Below, piece after piece: positions 16,016 through 23,760 of a stretch of 55,237 nt of DNA. Source of the stretch: an uncultured Eubacteriales bacterium (lineage in GTDB: Bacteria; Bacillota; Clostridia; Lachnospirales; CAG-274). Where the stretch lies: contig CAJKOJ010000003.1 in assembly GCA_905201505.1 (NCBI GenBank), positions 1 to 55,237 on the forward strand, in the 5' to 3' direction. The translations under genes were made by a program, and so were the position numbers. Every line of letters begins with the position of its first letter. The first letter of the stretch is position 1. A model generated the notes under the pieces. The model saw nothing but the letters and a program-made list of their open reading frames with translations, was not told the DNA's origin and did not search any database.

Positions 16016-18610
16016 ATGGGTTTTTTAGAAAAAGTATTTGGCTCTTACAGTGACAAGGAAATTAAAAAGATTATGCCTATTGTCAATAAAATTAATTCTC
16101 TTGAGCCTGAAATTGAGGCTTTAAGTGATGAAGAGCTTAGGGCTAAAACTGATGAATTTAAGGCAAGACTTGCAGACGGTGCAACTCTTGATGATATTTT
16201 GCCTGAGGCTTTTGCCGTAGTAAGAGAGGCGTCAAAAAGAGTTCTTGGCTTACGCCACTTTGATGTACAGCTTATTGGCGGTATAGTTCTTCATCAGGGA
16301 CGTATTGCTGAAATGAAAACAGGTGAAGGTAAAACATTGGTTTCTACCTGTCCTGCTTATCTTAATGCTCTTGCTGGCAAGGGTGTGCATATTGTTACAG
16401 TAAATGAATATCTTGCTAAGAGAGATGCTGAGGAGATGGGTAAAATACATCAGTTCTTAGGTCTTAGCGTAGGTGTTATTCTTCATGACCTTGAAAAGGT
16501 GGAAAGACAGGCTGCTTATAATTGTGACATTACTTATGCTACAAATAATGAGCTTGGATTTGATTACCTTAGAGATAATATGGTTGTATATGAAAGAGAT
16601 CTTGTTCAGAGAAGCCTGCCATTTGCTATTATCGATGAGGTTGACTCTATACTTATTGACGAAGCGAGAACACCTCTTATTATTTCAGGTCAGTCTGACA
16701 AGTCAACAAAGCTTTATGAACTTGCAGATATGTTTGTAAAGACTTTGACTAAGGGAAAAATTTTAAATGAAGATGAGGCTATGAATCCTCTTGTAAGAGA
16801 GGAACTGAAGGAGGAGGGCGACTTTGTTGTTGATGAAAAGGCAAAGACCTCAACTCTTACTCAGCAGGGTGTAGAAAAGGCTGAAAAGTTTTTTAATGTT
16901 GAAAATCTTTCTGACCCTGAAAATATGGCCTTGCAGCACCATGTTAATAATGCTTTGAAGGCAAATTACAATATGGCTAAGGATAAGGACTATGTAACTG
17001 AAAATGACAAGGGTGAACCTGAAATTGTTATTGTAGATACATTTACAGGAAGAATGATGCCCGGACGTAGATATTCAGACGGTCTTCACCAGGCTATTGA
17101 AGCTAAGGAACATCTTGAAGTTAAAAGAGAAAGTAAGACACTTGCAACAATTACATTCCAGAACTTCTTTAATAAGTATGAAAAGAAGTCAGGTATGACA
17201 GGTACTGCTCAGACTGAAGAAGCTGAATTCAGAGCTATATATGGTATGGACGTTGTATGTATACCGACTAATATGCCTGTTATAAGAAAAGACTTAAATG
17301 ATATTGTATATCAGACTGAGGCTGCAAAGTTCAGAGCTGTTGTTAAAGATGTGGTTGAAGCACATGAAAAGGGACAGCCTGTGCTTGTTGGTACTGTAAA
17401 TATTGAAATATCTGAAATGTTAGGCAGTATGCTTAAAAGAGAAGGCGTTAAGTGTGAGGTGCTTAATGCTAAAAATCATAAAAGAGAAGCTGAAATTGTA
17501 GCTAAAGCCGGTGAAAAGGGTGCTGTGACAATTGCAACTAATATGGCCGGAAGAGGTACAGATATTAAGCTTGGCGAAGGTGTAGTTGAACTTGGCGGTC
17601 TTAAGATAATAGGTACTGAGAGACACGAATCAAGACGTATTGATAATCAGTTAAGAGGTCGTTCAGGTAGACAGGGTGACCCTGGTGAGTCAAGATTTTA
17701 TTTATCTCTTGAAGATGATTTACTGAGATTGTTTGGTTCTGAAAGAACTGCCGATATGATTAAAAAATTAGGCTTGCCTGAAGATGAACCTATTGAGGCT
17801 AAAATGCTTACAAAGTCTATTGAAAATGCCCAGAAAAAGGTTGAGGGCAATAACTTCTCTGCAAGAAAGAGATTGCTTGATTATGATAAGGTAATGAATG
17901 AGCAGAGAGAAATTATATATGCACAGAGAAAAGAAGTGCTCTTGAATGCTGACCTTAAAGATAATATTCTGAATATGGTTAAAGCTGTTATTACAAGAAG
18001 TGCTGATGCCGTTTGTCTTAATGATGATGATCCTACAGATTGGGATATGACCGAATTCAACGAGCTTATCAGACCATATTTTGGTTTTGAGGATATGTAT
18101 ATTTTAAGTGATGAAGATATACAGACTATCACTAAGGAAAAGCTTATTGAAAGAGTTTATATTGATGCTATTGCAATGTATGATGCTAAGGAAGCTGAGT
18201 ACGGTGCTGAAATGATGAGAGAACTTGAAAGAGTAATTACTCTTAAAGTTGTTGATACTAAGTGGATGGCTCATATTGATGATATGGATCAGATGAGACA
18301 GGGTATTATGTTAAGAGCACTTGCTCAGAGAGATCCTCTTATTGAATATCAGTTTATCAGTTATGATATGTTTGAAGAGCTTTCAAACAATATTCAGAAT
18401 GATATTGTCAAGACTTTATTCCATATCAAGATAGTAACCCCTGAACAGGGACTTGAAAGAGAGCAGGTTGCAAAGCCAACTTCAACAAACAAGGATGAAT
18501 CAGCAGGCGGTACAACAAGGGTGAGAAAAGAACCTAAGGTGGGAAGAAATGATCCTTGTCCTTGCGGCAGCGGCAAAAAGTATAAGCAGTGCTGCGGAAG
18601 ATTAGAGTAA
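16016..18610 (+). CDS. secA: Preprotein translocase ATPase SecA
   Basis: SecA drives secretory proteins through SecYEG by ATP hydrolysis. The 864-residue protein has the usual order: Walker A in KTGEGKTL near residue 105, DEVDSILIDEARTP in the first motor half, the preprotein cross-linking domain, NMAGRGTDI and QLRGRSGRQGDPG in the second motor half, and a helical scaffold. It ends in a zinc-binding tail CPCGSGKKYKQCC, which in SecA binds SecB or phospholipid and the ribosome. GAGGTG precedes the start. It lies just before prfB, the common Firmicute order secA-prfB. Confidence 0.97.
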   Translation: MGFLEKVFGSYSDKEIKKIMPIVNKINSLEPEIEALSDEELRAKTDEFKARLADGATLDDILPEAFAVVREASKRVLGLRHFDVQLIGGIVLHQGRIAEMKTGEGKTLVSTCPAYLNALAGKGVHIVTVNEYLAKRDAEEMGKIHQFLGLSVGVILHDLEKVERQAAYNCDITYATNNELGFDYLRDNMVVYERDLVQRSLPFAIIDEVDSILIDEARTPLIISGQSDKSTKLYELADMFVKTLTKGKILNEDEAMNPLVREELKEEGDFVVDEKAKTSTLTQQGVEKAEKFFNVENLSDPENMALQHHVNNALKANYNMAKDKDYVTENDKGEPEIVIVDTFTGRMMPGRRYSDGLHQAIEAKEHLEVKRESKTLATITFQNFFNKYEKKSGMTGTAQTEEAEFRAIYGMDVVCIPTNMPVIRKDLNDIVYQTEAAKFRAVVKDVVEAHEKGQPVLVGTVNIEISEMLGSMLKREGVKCEVLNAKNHKREAEIVAKAGEKGAVTIATNMAGRGTDIKLGEGVVELGGLKIIGTERHESRRIDNQLRGRSGRQGDPGESRFYLSLEDDLLRLFGSERTADMIKKLGLPEDEPIEAKMLTKSIENAQKKVEGNNFSARKRLLDYDKVMNEQREIIYAQRKEVLLNADLKDNILNMVKAVITRSADAVCLNDDDPTDWDMTEFNELIRPYFGFEDMYILSDEDIQTITKEKLIERVYIDAIAMYDAKEAEYGAEMMRELERVITLKVVDTKWMAHIDDMDQMRQGIMLRALAQRDPLIEYQFISYDMFEELSNNIQNDIVKTLFHIKIVTPEQGLEREQVAKPTSTNKDESAGGTTRVRKEPKVGRNDPCPCGSGKKYKQCCGRLE

Positions 18611-18624
18611 AATTTATTTAATGT

Positions 18625-18650
18625 ATAGGTGTGTCTGAGGACACACCTAT
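18625..18650 (+). other. Strong hairpin without T tract between secA and prfB
   Basis: A perfect 11-bp stem (18625-18635 with 18640-18650) with a 4-base loop TGAG. The following ATTAGCTTAT is not a T tract, so this is probably an mRNA-processing or stability element or a partial (Rho-assisted) terminator within a secA-prfB transcript. Confidence 0.55.
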
Positions 18651-18719
18651 ATTAGCTTATAAACACAGTGTTCAGAAAGTTTTATTTTGTAAACTTGTAA
18701 TAAAAGAAAGGTTGATTGT

Positions 18720-19826
18720 ATGATATTTGAACTTGACCAAATGGCTACGGAGCTTGCTGTTTATGAGGAAAGTCTTAAGGAATTGAAAAATTCACTTAAT
18801 ATAGATGAATCCAGAGAAAAAGTGGCAGAGCTTGAAGCAATAGCAGGAGATCCTGAATTTTGGAATGATATGGATAAGGCTCAGAAAATTCTGCAGCAAA
18901 CAAAACAGCTTAAAAACAAAATAGAGGGTTTTGACAAGCTGAAAACAGATTATGAGGATTTGATGACGCTAATAGATATGGGAAATGAAATGGATGATGA
19001 TTCCGTTGTTGAAGAGGCTAAGGAACTCAGGGAAGGATTTGAAGAGGAGTTTGAGCACCTTAGAATATCAACTTTGCTTACTGGGCAGTATGACCATTGC
19101 AATGCTATAGTTACACTGCATTCCGGTGCAGGCGGTACAGAGGCTTGTGATTGGGTATCTATGCTTTACAGAATGTACAGCCGCTGGGTTGAAAAGCAGG
19201 ACTTTGGCTTTGAACTTATGGATTATCAGGATGGTGATGAAGCAGGAATTAAGTCTGTAACATTTATGGTAACAGGTGAAAATGCTTATGGTTATCTGAA
19301 AGGCGAAAAAGGTATACACAGACTTGTAAGAATTTCTCCTTTTGATTCAAGCGGCAGACGTCATACATCTTTTGCGAGCTGTGATGTTATGCCTGAAATT
19401 GATGATGATATTGAAGTTGAAATTAATCCTGATGATTTGAGAGTTGATACTTACAGGGCAAGCGGTGCAGGTGGTCAGCACGTAAATAAGACATCATCAG
19501 CTATCAGAATAACACATATTCCTACAGGAGTTGTGGTTCAGTGCCAAAATGAAAGAAGTCAGTTCCAAAACAAAGATATGGCTATGAAGATGTTAAAGGC
19601 AAAACTTTATGAGCTTAAACTTAAAGAGCAGGGAGAACTTCTTGAAGGAATAAGAGGTGAAGTAAAGGATATAGCTTGGGGAAGCCAAATAAGGAGCTAT
19701 GTTTTCCACCCTTACAATATGATAAAAGACCACAGAACAGGTGCAGAAACAGGCAATGTGCAGCCGGTTATGGATGGTAACCTTGATTTATATATTAACG
19801 CATATCTGAAATGGATTAATGAATAA
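18720..19826 (+). CDS. prfB: Peptide chain release factor 2, without programmed frameshift
   Basis: RF2 reads UAA and UGA stops and releases the peptide. The 368-residue protein has the stop-reading motif SPF (in RISPFDSSG) and the catalytic GGQ at residues 251-253. Most bacteria interrupt this gene at about codon 25 with an in-frame UGA and a +1 frameshift that senses RF2 level. Here the matching place (18795-18800) reads CTT AAT and the frame is open from start to stop, and no internal AGGGGG stimulator precedes it. RF2 therefore cannot be autoregulated in the classical way. AGAAAGG lies about 8 bases before the start. Confidence 0.96.
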   Translation: MIFELDQMATELAVYEESLKELKNSLNIDESREKVAELEAIAGDPEFWNDMDKAQKILQQTKQLKNKIEGFDKLKTDYEDLMTLIDMGNEMDDDSVVEEAKELREGFEEEFEHLRISTLLTGQYDHCNAIVTLHSGAGGTEACDWVSMLYRMYSRWVEKQDFGFELMDYQDGDEAGIKSVTFMVTGENAYGYLKGEKGIHRLVRISPFDSSGRRHTSFASCDVMPEIDDDIEVEINPDDLRVDTYRASGAGGQHVNKTSSAIRITHIPTGVVVQCQNERSQFQNKDMAMKMLKAKLYELKLKEQGELLEGIRGEVKDIAWGSQIRSYVFHPYNMIKDHRTGAETGNVQPVMDGNLDLYINAYLKWINE

Positions 19827-19840
19827 TCGGAGGGATATTT

Positions 19841-21760
19841 ATGAGCAGAGTTATGCTTTTTGCCGGAATTGAGGAGGGCATTGTACTTTGTGAAAAGCTT
19901 TCAGAACTTGATACTGTTATAGATGTATATGGTGAGGATAAGAGTATTGAAGAAAACTATCCTGACAAAAGAAATGTGAATATTCATATTATGCCGCTTA
20001 ACGAGGAAAGCATAAGGCTTGAGTATGAAAGACTGGAACCTGATATAGTAGTGGATGGTACGCATATTGCTGATGTGAGTATACACGAAGCAATAAAGGA
20101 GACTGTGCTTTCCAAAAAATATGTCAGATTGAGAGAAGAAAGAGAAAAACTTGATGTTGCCTACTGTGACAGTATGAAAGATGTAGTTGCTATGGTAAAC
20201 AGAACTAGGAGCAATGTGTACTTTACTACAGGCAGTCTTGAGCTTGAGGAAATATCAGGTGTGGTTGAAAGCAGAAAAAGAGTATATATTGATTTGCCAA
20301 AAGGTAACACATATTTGAGAAGGGCTGCGGCAAGCGGTATAAGTGTAGGCAGAATAAATGATATATTTGATTATACAGAAGATGAATTTATAGGTATTAT
20401 AAAAGACAATGATATAAAGTATGTAGTTGCGAGAGAAGATGAAAAAGAGTCAAGACTTGCAATGATGTATTCTGCTGCAAAAAAGGCAAATATTATAATG
20501 ATAATATTAAAGCCTGCAGGGGAAAGTTACAATACTGACGATGTAATTTATAAAATAAAATCAATTGATACAATTAAACAGGTGTATATTATAGGTGCGG
20601 GTGTTGGAAATCCGAAGAATATGACTGTAGAAGCTGCTGAGGCTATTGAAAAGTGCGAGGTAGTTATAGGCAGTGAAGAACTTATTAAACTGCTTGGTAT
20701 TAAGGAAAAAGAGGTACACTTTGCACAGGCAGCAGAGGATATAAAGGAGTTTATTAATTCTCATTTTTACAATCGGCTTGCTGTTGTTACACAGGGAGAT
20801 GTTTGTCTTCTTAATGGTATTGCAGAGTTTACAAGAGAGCTTAAAGGGTATGATGTTGAAGTTATACAGGGAGTATCATCTATTGCTTATCTTGCTGCCA
20901 GACTTGGTATAGACTGGACAAACTGCGTTACTGTAGACAGTACAAAGGATAATGTACTTAAGGCTGTAGCTGAAAACAGGGGTGTATTTGTGTTTACAGC
21001 AGGGAATACAAATGAAGTTTTGAGAACGCTTAATAATAACGGCTTTGAAAATGTGGCTGTGTGTATAGCTGAAAGGTTATCTCTTGCTGATGAAAATATA
21101 TTGACAGGATTTGTGTATGAGCTTGCAGACGGTGAGTATGATGAACTGACTGTGATGTACTTTGAAAATTTGCACTACGGAAAAGCAAGCAGTCTTGTAA
21201 AAGATGATAGTCTTATTACAGGCAATGTTCGTATTTTAAATAAAAATTTAAGAGCTGTTGTAATGAGGGATCTTGATTTAAGAGCAAACGAAGTGGTGTA
21301 TGACATTGGTGCCGGCTGTGGTGCTATGGCTGTTGAAATTGCCCTGATAAGCAACAGAAGCAGGATTTATGCTATAGATAAAAGTGAACTTGCAGTAGAT
21401 TTAATTGAAAGAAACTGTGCTCTTTACACTGTAAATAATGTGAGAGTAATACAGGGAGACGCAATAGAAGTAACAGGGGCACTTCCAAAGCCTGACGCTG
21501 TATTGATAGAAAACTATGACGGAAATACTGTAGACCTTGTAAGGTGCGTGGGTAGACTTAACAGAATTAGGCTTGTAGTAGTGACAAAAGGTTTTGATAC
21601 TGCATATAAACTGCTTGAAGTTATGCACAAAAATTATTTTGAGCAAATTGAACTTAAACAAATAAGTGTTGCAGAGGGGAAGAACTACGGAAATGGGACA
21701 AGTCTTGTGCCTGAAGACACTTGCTTTATTATAAAAGGTGTCGGTGAAATTTCTGAATAG
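19841..21760 (+). CDS. CbiJ-CbiE-CbiT-like three-domain fusion with altered motifs
   Basis: A 639-residue protein whose segments resemble three consecutive cobalamin ring enzymes. Residues about 1-246 match precorrin-6 reductase (CbiJ/CobK), about 247-450 match the CbiE tetrapyrrole methylase, and about 451-639 match CbiT (class I methyltransferase with DIGAGCGAMAVE near 488). Signature motifs deviate in all three: the reductase nucleotide loop reads AGIEEGI and its IDATHP motif reads VDGTHI, CbiE has GDV instead of GDP and DSTKDN in place of the usual SLHGR, and the CbiT GGSGG motif reads ENYDGN. The frame is intact. There are no other cobalamin genes nearby. It begins 14 bases after prfB. 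Activity in B12 synthesis is doubtful. Confidence 0.75.
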   Translation: MSRVMLFAGIEEGIVLCEKLSELDTVIDVYGEDKSIEENYPDKRNVNIHIMPLNEESIRLEYERLEPDIVVDGTHIADVSIHEAIKETVLSKKYVRLREEREKLDVAYCDSMKDVVAMVNRTRSNVYFTTGSLELEEISGVVESRKRVYIDLPKGNTYLRRAAASGISVGRINDIFDYTEDEFIGIIKDNDIKYVVAREDEKESRLAMMYSAAKKANIIMIILKPAGESYNTDDVIYKIKSIDTIKQVYIIGAGVGNPKNMTVEAAEAIEKCEVVIGSEELIKLLGIKEKEVHFAQAAEDIKEFINSHFYNRLAVVTQGDVCLLNGIAEFTRELKGYDVEVIQGVSSIAYLAARLGIDWTNCVTVDSTKDNVLKAVAENRGVFVFTAGNTNEVLRTLNNNGFENVAVCIAERLSLADENILTGFVYELADGEYDELTVMYFENLHYGKASSLVKDDSLITGNVRILNKNLRAVVMRDLDLRANEVVYDIGAGCGAMAVEIALISNRSRIYAIDKSELAVDLIERNCALYTVNNVRVIQGDAIEVTGALPKPDAVLIENYDGNTVDLVRCVGRLNRIRLVVVTKGFDTAYKLLEVMHKNYFEQIELKQISVAEGKNYGNGTSLVPEDTCFIIKGVGEISE

Positions 21761-21981
21761 GGATAGAAAACTATGGGGGATTGTACAGTGGAAGGTATTT
21801 GATTTTAATTAGGGTGCTGTTTGTCTGCTATAGTAGTAGGTTCTGCTTCTATTAAATTCCCTGATTTTGTATGGGTTTTAAGCGATATGAGATATTTTGC
21901 AACGAGTTTACAACTTATAAAAAGCGTTCTGATATGACAATTTACTTGATGAATATTTAAATTGATTTGTGAGGTGGTTAA

Positions 21982-22413
21982 ATGGCTATTGAAAATTGGA
22001 TTGAGTTATTAGTTCCTATCATAGGAATTTTAGTGGCAGGAATTTCTGCTGGATTAACATATTATTTTACAAAAAAACAACAAATTGCAGCAGACGAACG
22101 ACGTCTTAAAGAAAAATACTATTTAACTTATATCGAAGCAGTAAGTAATATGGTTGTGTCTGGTAATGAGGATGAGGCACGTTATCGTTATGCTGATGCA
22201 CAAAATCAATTACTACTTGTCGGGAGTGCAGGTGTTGTAAAAAATTTGATGATATTTCATGACTACATTAAACCTTCAAATTCGAAAAAATTTGAATCTG
22301 GAAAGCATGATGAACTTTTAACTAATTTGATAAAAAGCATGAGAAGAGATTTGTATAAAAGTGAAAGAGTAAATACGAATTACCCACTAATACATTTGAC
22401 TGGAAAGTATTAA
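21982..22413 (+). CDS. Small membrane-anchored hypothetical protein
   Basis: A 143-residue protein of unknown function. Residues about 8-30 (LLVPIIGILVAGISAGLTYY) form one membrane helix, followed by a charged helical segment (KKQQIAADERRLKEKYY) and a soluble, mostly helical C-terminal part. GAGGTGG precedes the start, so it should be translated. It uses CGA and CGT arginine codons at several positions, whereas surrounding genes use AGA, and it sits among gene remains. Both suggest it came in by transfer. Proteins of this shape are common as cargo of prophages and conjugative elements, but I cannot name the family. Confidence 0.7.
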   Translation: MAIENWIELLVPIIGILVAGISAGLTYYFTKKQQIAADERRLKEKYYLTYIEAVSNMVVSGNEDEARYRYADAQNQLLLVGSAGVVKNLMIFHDYIKPSNSKKFESGKHDELLTNLIKSMRRDLYKSERVNTNYPLIHLTGKY

Positions 22414-22447
22414 TATTGGTATAGGTATGATTTTTAGCGTTTGAAAT

Positions 22448-22480
22448 GGAGACAGCACAAAAATGCGTGTCTCCGTTTTT
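22448..22480 (+). terminator. Terminator after the small hypothetical gene
   Basis: A stem of GGAGACA with TGTCTCC, extended by three more pairs around a bulge, is followed by GTTTTT. Confidence 0.8.
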
Positions 22481-22650
22481 ACATAGTTATTTATCTTTTG
22501 TAAACTAAATTTGAATATTGCCTTCATAGCAGCTGATTGAATACTGTCTTTCAGTTATATGTCGACAACAATACTGATTTTTCTGCTTTTGTATAATAGT
22601 AGTTTGTATGATAGTTTGGGAAATGTCAGTTATAGAATTTGAGTATTTAC

Positions 22651-22920
22651 TTAAATGCTATTTTTTTCGCTGACGGACTGATAGGTAGGTTTATAAGAGG
22701 GGTAAGAATAGATCTTATTTATCAGCTTTACGCTTCTTTTTTTCAGTATGCGTTTAAATCATTTTAGCTCTCTGCGGCTGTGATAGCAGATGGTGGGATG
22801 GGTAACAAAAGAAATTCATCTTTCTCTATCATTTACTCCCACAAAGTAATATAACAGAAAAGTTTTACGCTGTTTTTTAGAAAGCTGTTGTACCGCCTTT
22901 GTCAGTTTATCATTTGATAT
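22651..22920 (-). pseudogene. Broken sigma-70 region 4 gene fragment
   Basis: Read on the minus strand from 22920, one frame gives a helix typical of sigma region 4 (LTKAVQQLSKKQRKTFLLYY). A stop follows at 22816-22818, then THPTICYHSRRELK, which resembles the recognition helix, a second stop at 22759-22761, then a basic tail that ends at 22651. The start and the upstream domain are lost. This layout resembles the small sigma-like regulators carried by conjugative transposons of Firmicutes. It has two in-frame stops and no ribosome site, so it is not expressed as a working protein. Confidence 0.65.
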
Positions 22921-23000
22921 AGATATCATAAGAATATAAACACAAAAGTCTGCAACATCAATTGGAAATGAAAAAGATATGTAGTTAGACGAGGTATAAA

Positions 23001-23041
23001 GTTGTAATAGGTGAGTTTTTACAACCTATTTTACAATTTTT
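23001..23041 (+). other. Hairpin with alternative pairing before the phosphatase gene
   Basis: Bases 23001-23012 can pair with 23023-23036, allowing a two-base bulge, and end in a T run. Alternatively GTTGTAA (23001-23007) can pair with TTACAAC (23019-23025). It may be a terminator facing the phosphatase gene or an attenuator. The rest of 22921-23000 shows nothing else. Confidence 0.4.
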
Positions 23042-23154
23042 CAAAGGTAAAAATTATTAAAAAATGCTAAGACTTGTAACTTACCCAAAGATGGGAAAGT
23101 GTGGGAAAACTCATAAAAGCAAGTAAAAACCAAAAAATAAGGAGATATGCGAAT

Positions 23155-23616
23155 ATGATAAAAGTGCTATTTGTCTGCCACGGCAATATATGCCGTTCGC
23201 CTATGGCAGAATTTGTGTTGAAACATATGGTGAAGGAAAGAGGTGTTGAAAAGGATTTTGTAATAAATTCTTCTGCCACAAGTTGTGAAGAATTAGGAAA
23301 TCCTGTGCACAGAGGAACAAAAAATAAATTATATGAAATGGGTATACCTTGCGGTGACCACAGAGCTATAAGGCTTAAAAAAACTGATTATGAAAAATAT
23401 GACTATATTATTGCAATGGATAAAAACAATCTTAAAAACATTGCATTAATAGTTGGTGATGACAAAGAGGGTAAAGTAAGTCTTTTGCTTGACTTTACTG
23501 AAAGAAAAGGGCAAAACATTGCTGATCCATGGTATACAGGGAACTTTGATAAAACATATAAAGACATTGAAGAGGGCTGCAGAGGTTTTATAGAAAAAGT
23601 TTGCAGTGCCCTTTAA
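23155..23616 (+). CDS. Low-molecular-weight protein tyrosine phosphatase family
   Basis: A 153-residue phosphatase of the LMW-PTP/arsenate reductase fold. The P-loop CHGNICRS supplies the nucleophile C8 and R14, and DPWYTGNF near residue 125 supplies the general acid. Bacterial members dephosphorylate tyrosine kinases of capsule export or other targets, and a few act on arsenate. The absence of the extra cysteine pair typical of arsenate reductases and the DPW loop favour phosphatase. The start at 23155 follows AAGGAGA. The in-frame GTG at 23101 has no ribosome site and would add a basic tail not found in the family. Confidence 0.9.
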   Translation: MIKVLFVCHGNICRSPMAEFVLKHMVKERGVEKDFVINSSATSCEELGNPVHRGTKNKLYEMGIPCGDHRAIRLKKTDYEKYDYIIAMDKNNLKNIALIVGDDKEGKVSLLLDFTERKGQNIADPWYTGNFDKTYKDIEEGCRGFIEKVCSAL

Positions 23617-23690
23617 TATGTGTAAAAATATGTTCAGATATAGATATATAAGTGTATATTAAGAATTGATTAAACCGCACTACAAAATTA

Positions 23691-23719
23691 TTGACAATAT
23701 TCTTCAATAGGTTTACAAT
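23691..23719 (+). promoter_or_regulatory. Promoter of fhs
   Basis: TTGACA (23691-23696) and TACAAT (23714-23719) with a 17-base spacer, 41 bases before the start. The leader is too short for a folate riboswitch. Confidence 0.85.
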
Positions 23720-23760
23720 AATGTTAATTATTATTGACATTGCTGATGGGAGGTTTTATC

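Larger units (their letters stand above)
21761..23154. mobile_element. Relict of a mobile-element insertion
   Basis: About 1.4 kb between the cobalamin-like fusion and the phosphatase gene holds only one intact small gene (21982-22413) and a broken sigma-factor gene (22651-22920, minus strand). Short readable fragments occur at 21871-21960 (29 codons) and 23064-23126 (20 codons). Arginine codons here are often CGN, unlike the AGA-dominated neighbours. No integrase, terminal repeat or attachment site could be seen. Relict status is inference from these signs. Confidence 0.55.

Noticed and set aside
21761..23154. Attachment sites or terminal inverted repeats of an integrative element
   Set aside because: I compared the edges by eye and saw no convincing direct or inverted repeat, so no boundaries are claimed.
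23155..23616. Arsenate reductase
   Set aside because: No arsenic genes are near and the extra cysteine pair of thioredoxin-coupled arsenate reductases is missing; the DPW loop favours a phosphatase.
23617..23760. THF riboswitch before fhs
   Set aside because: The transcript leader is only about 35 bases, too short for any known folate aptamer.
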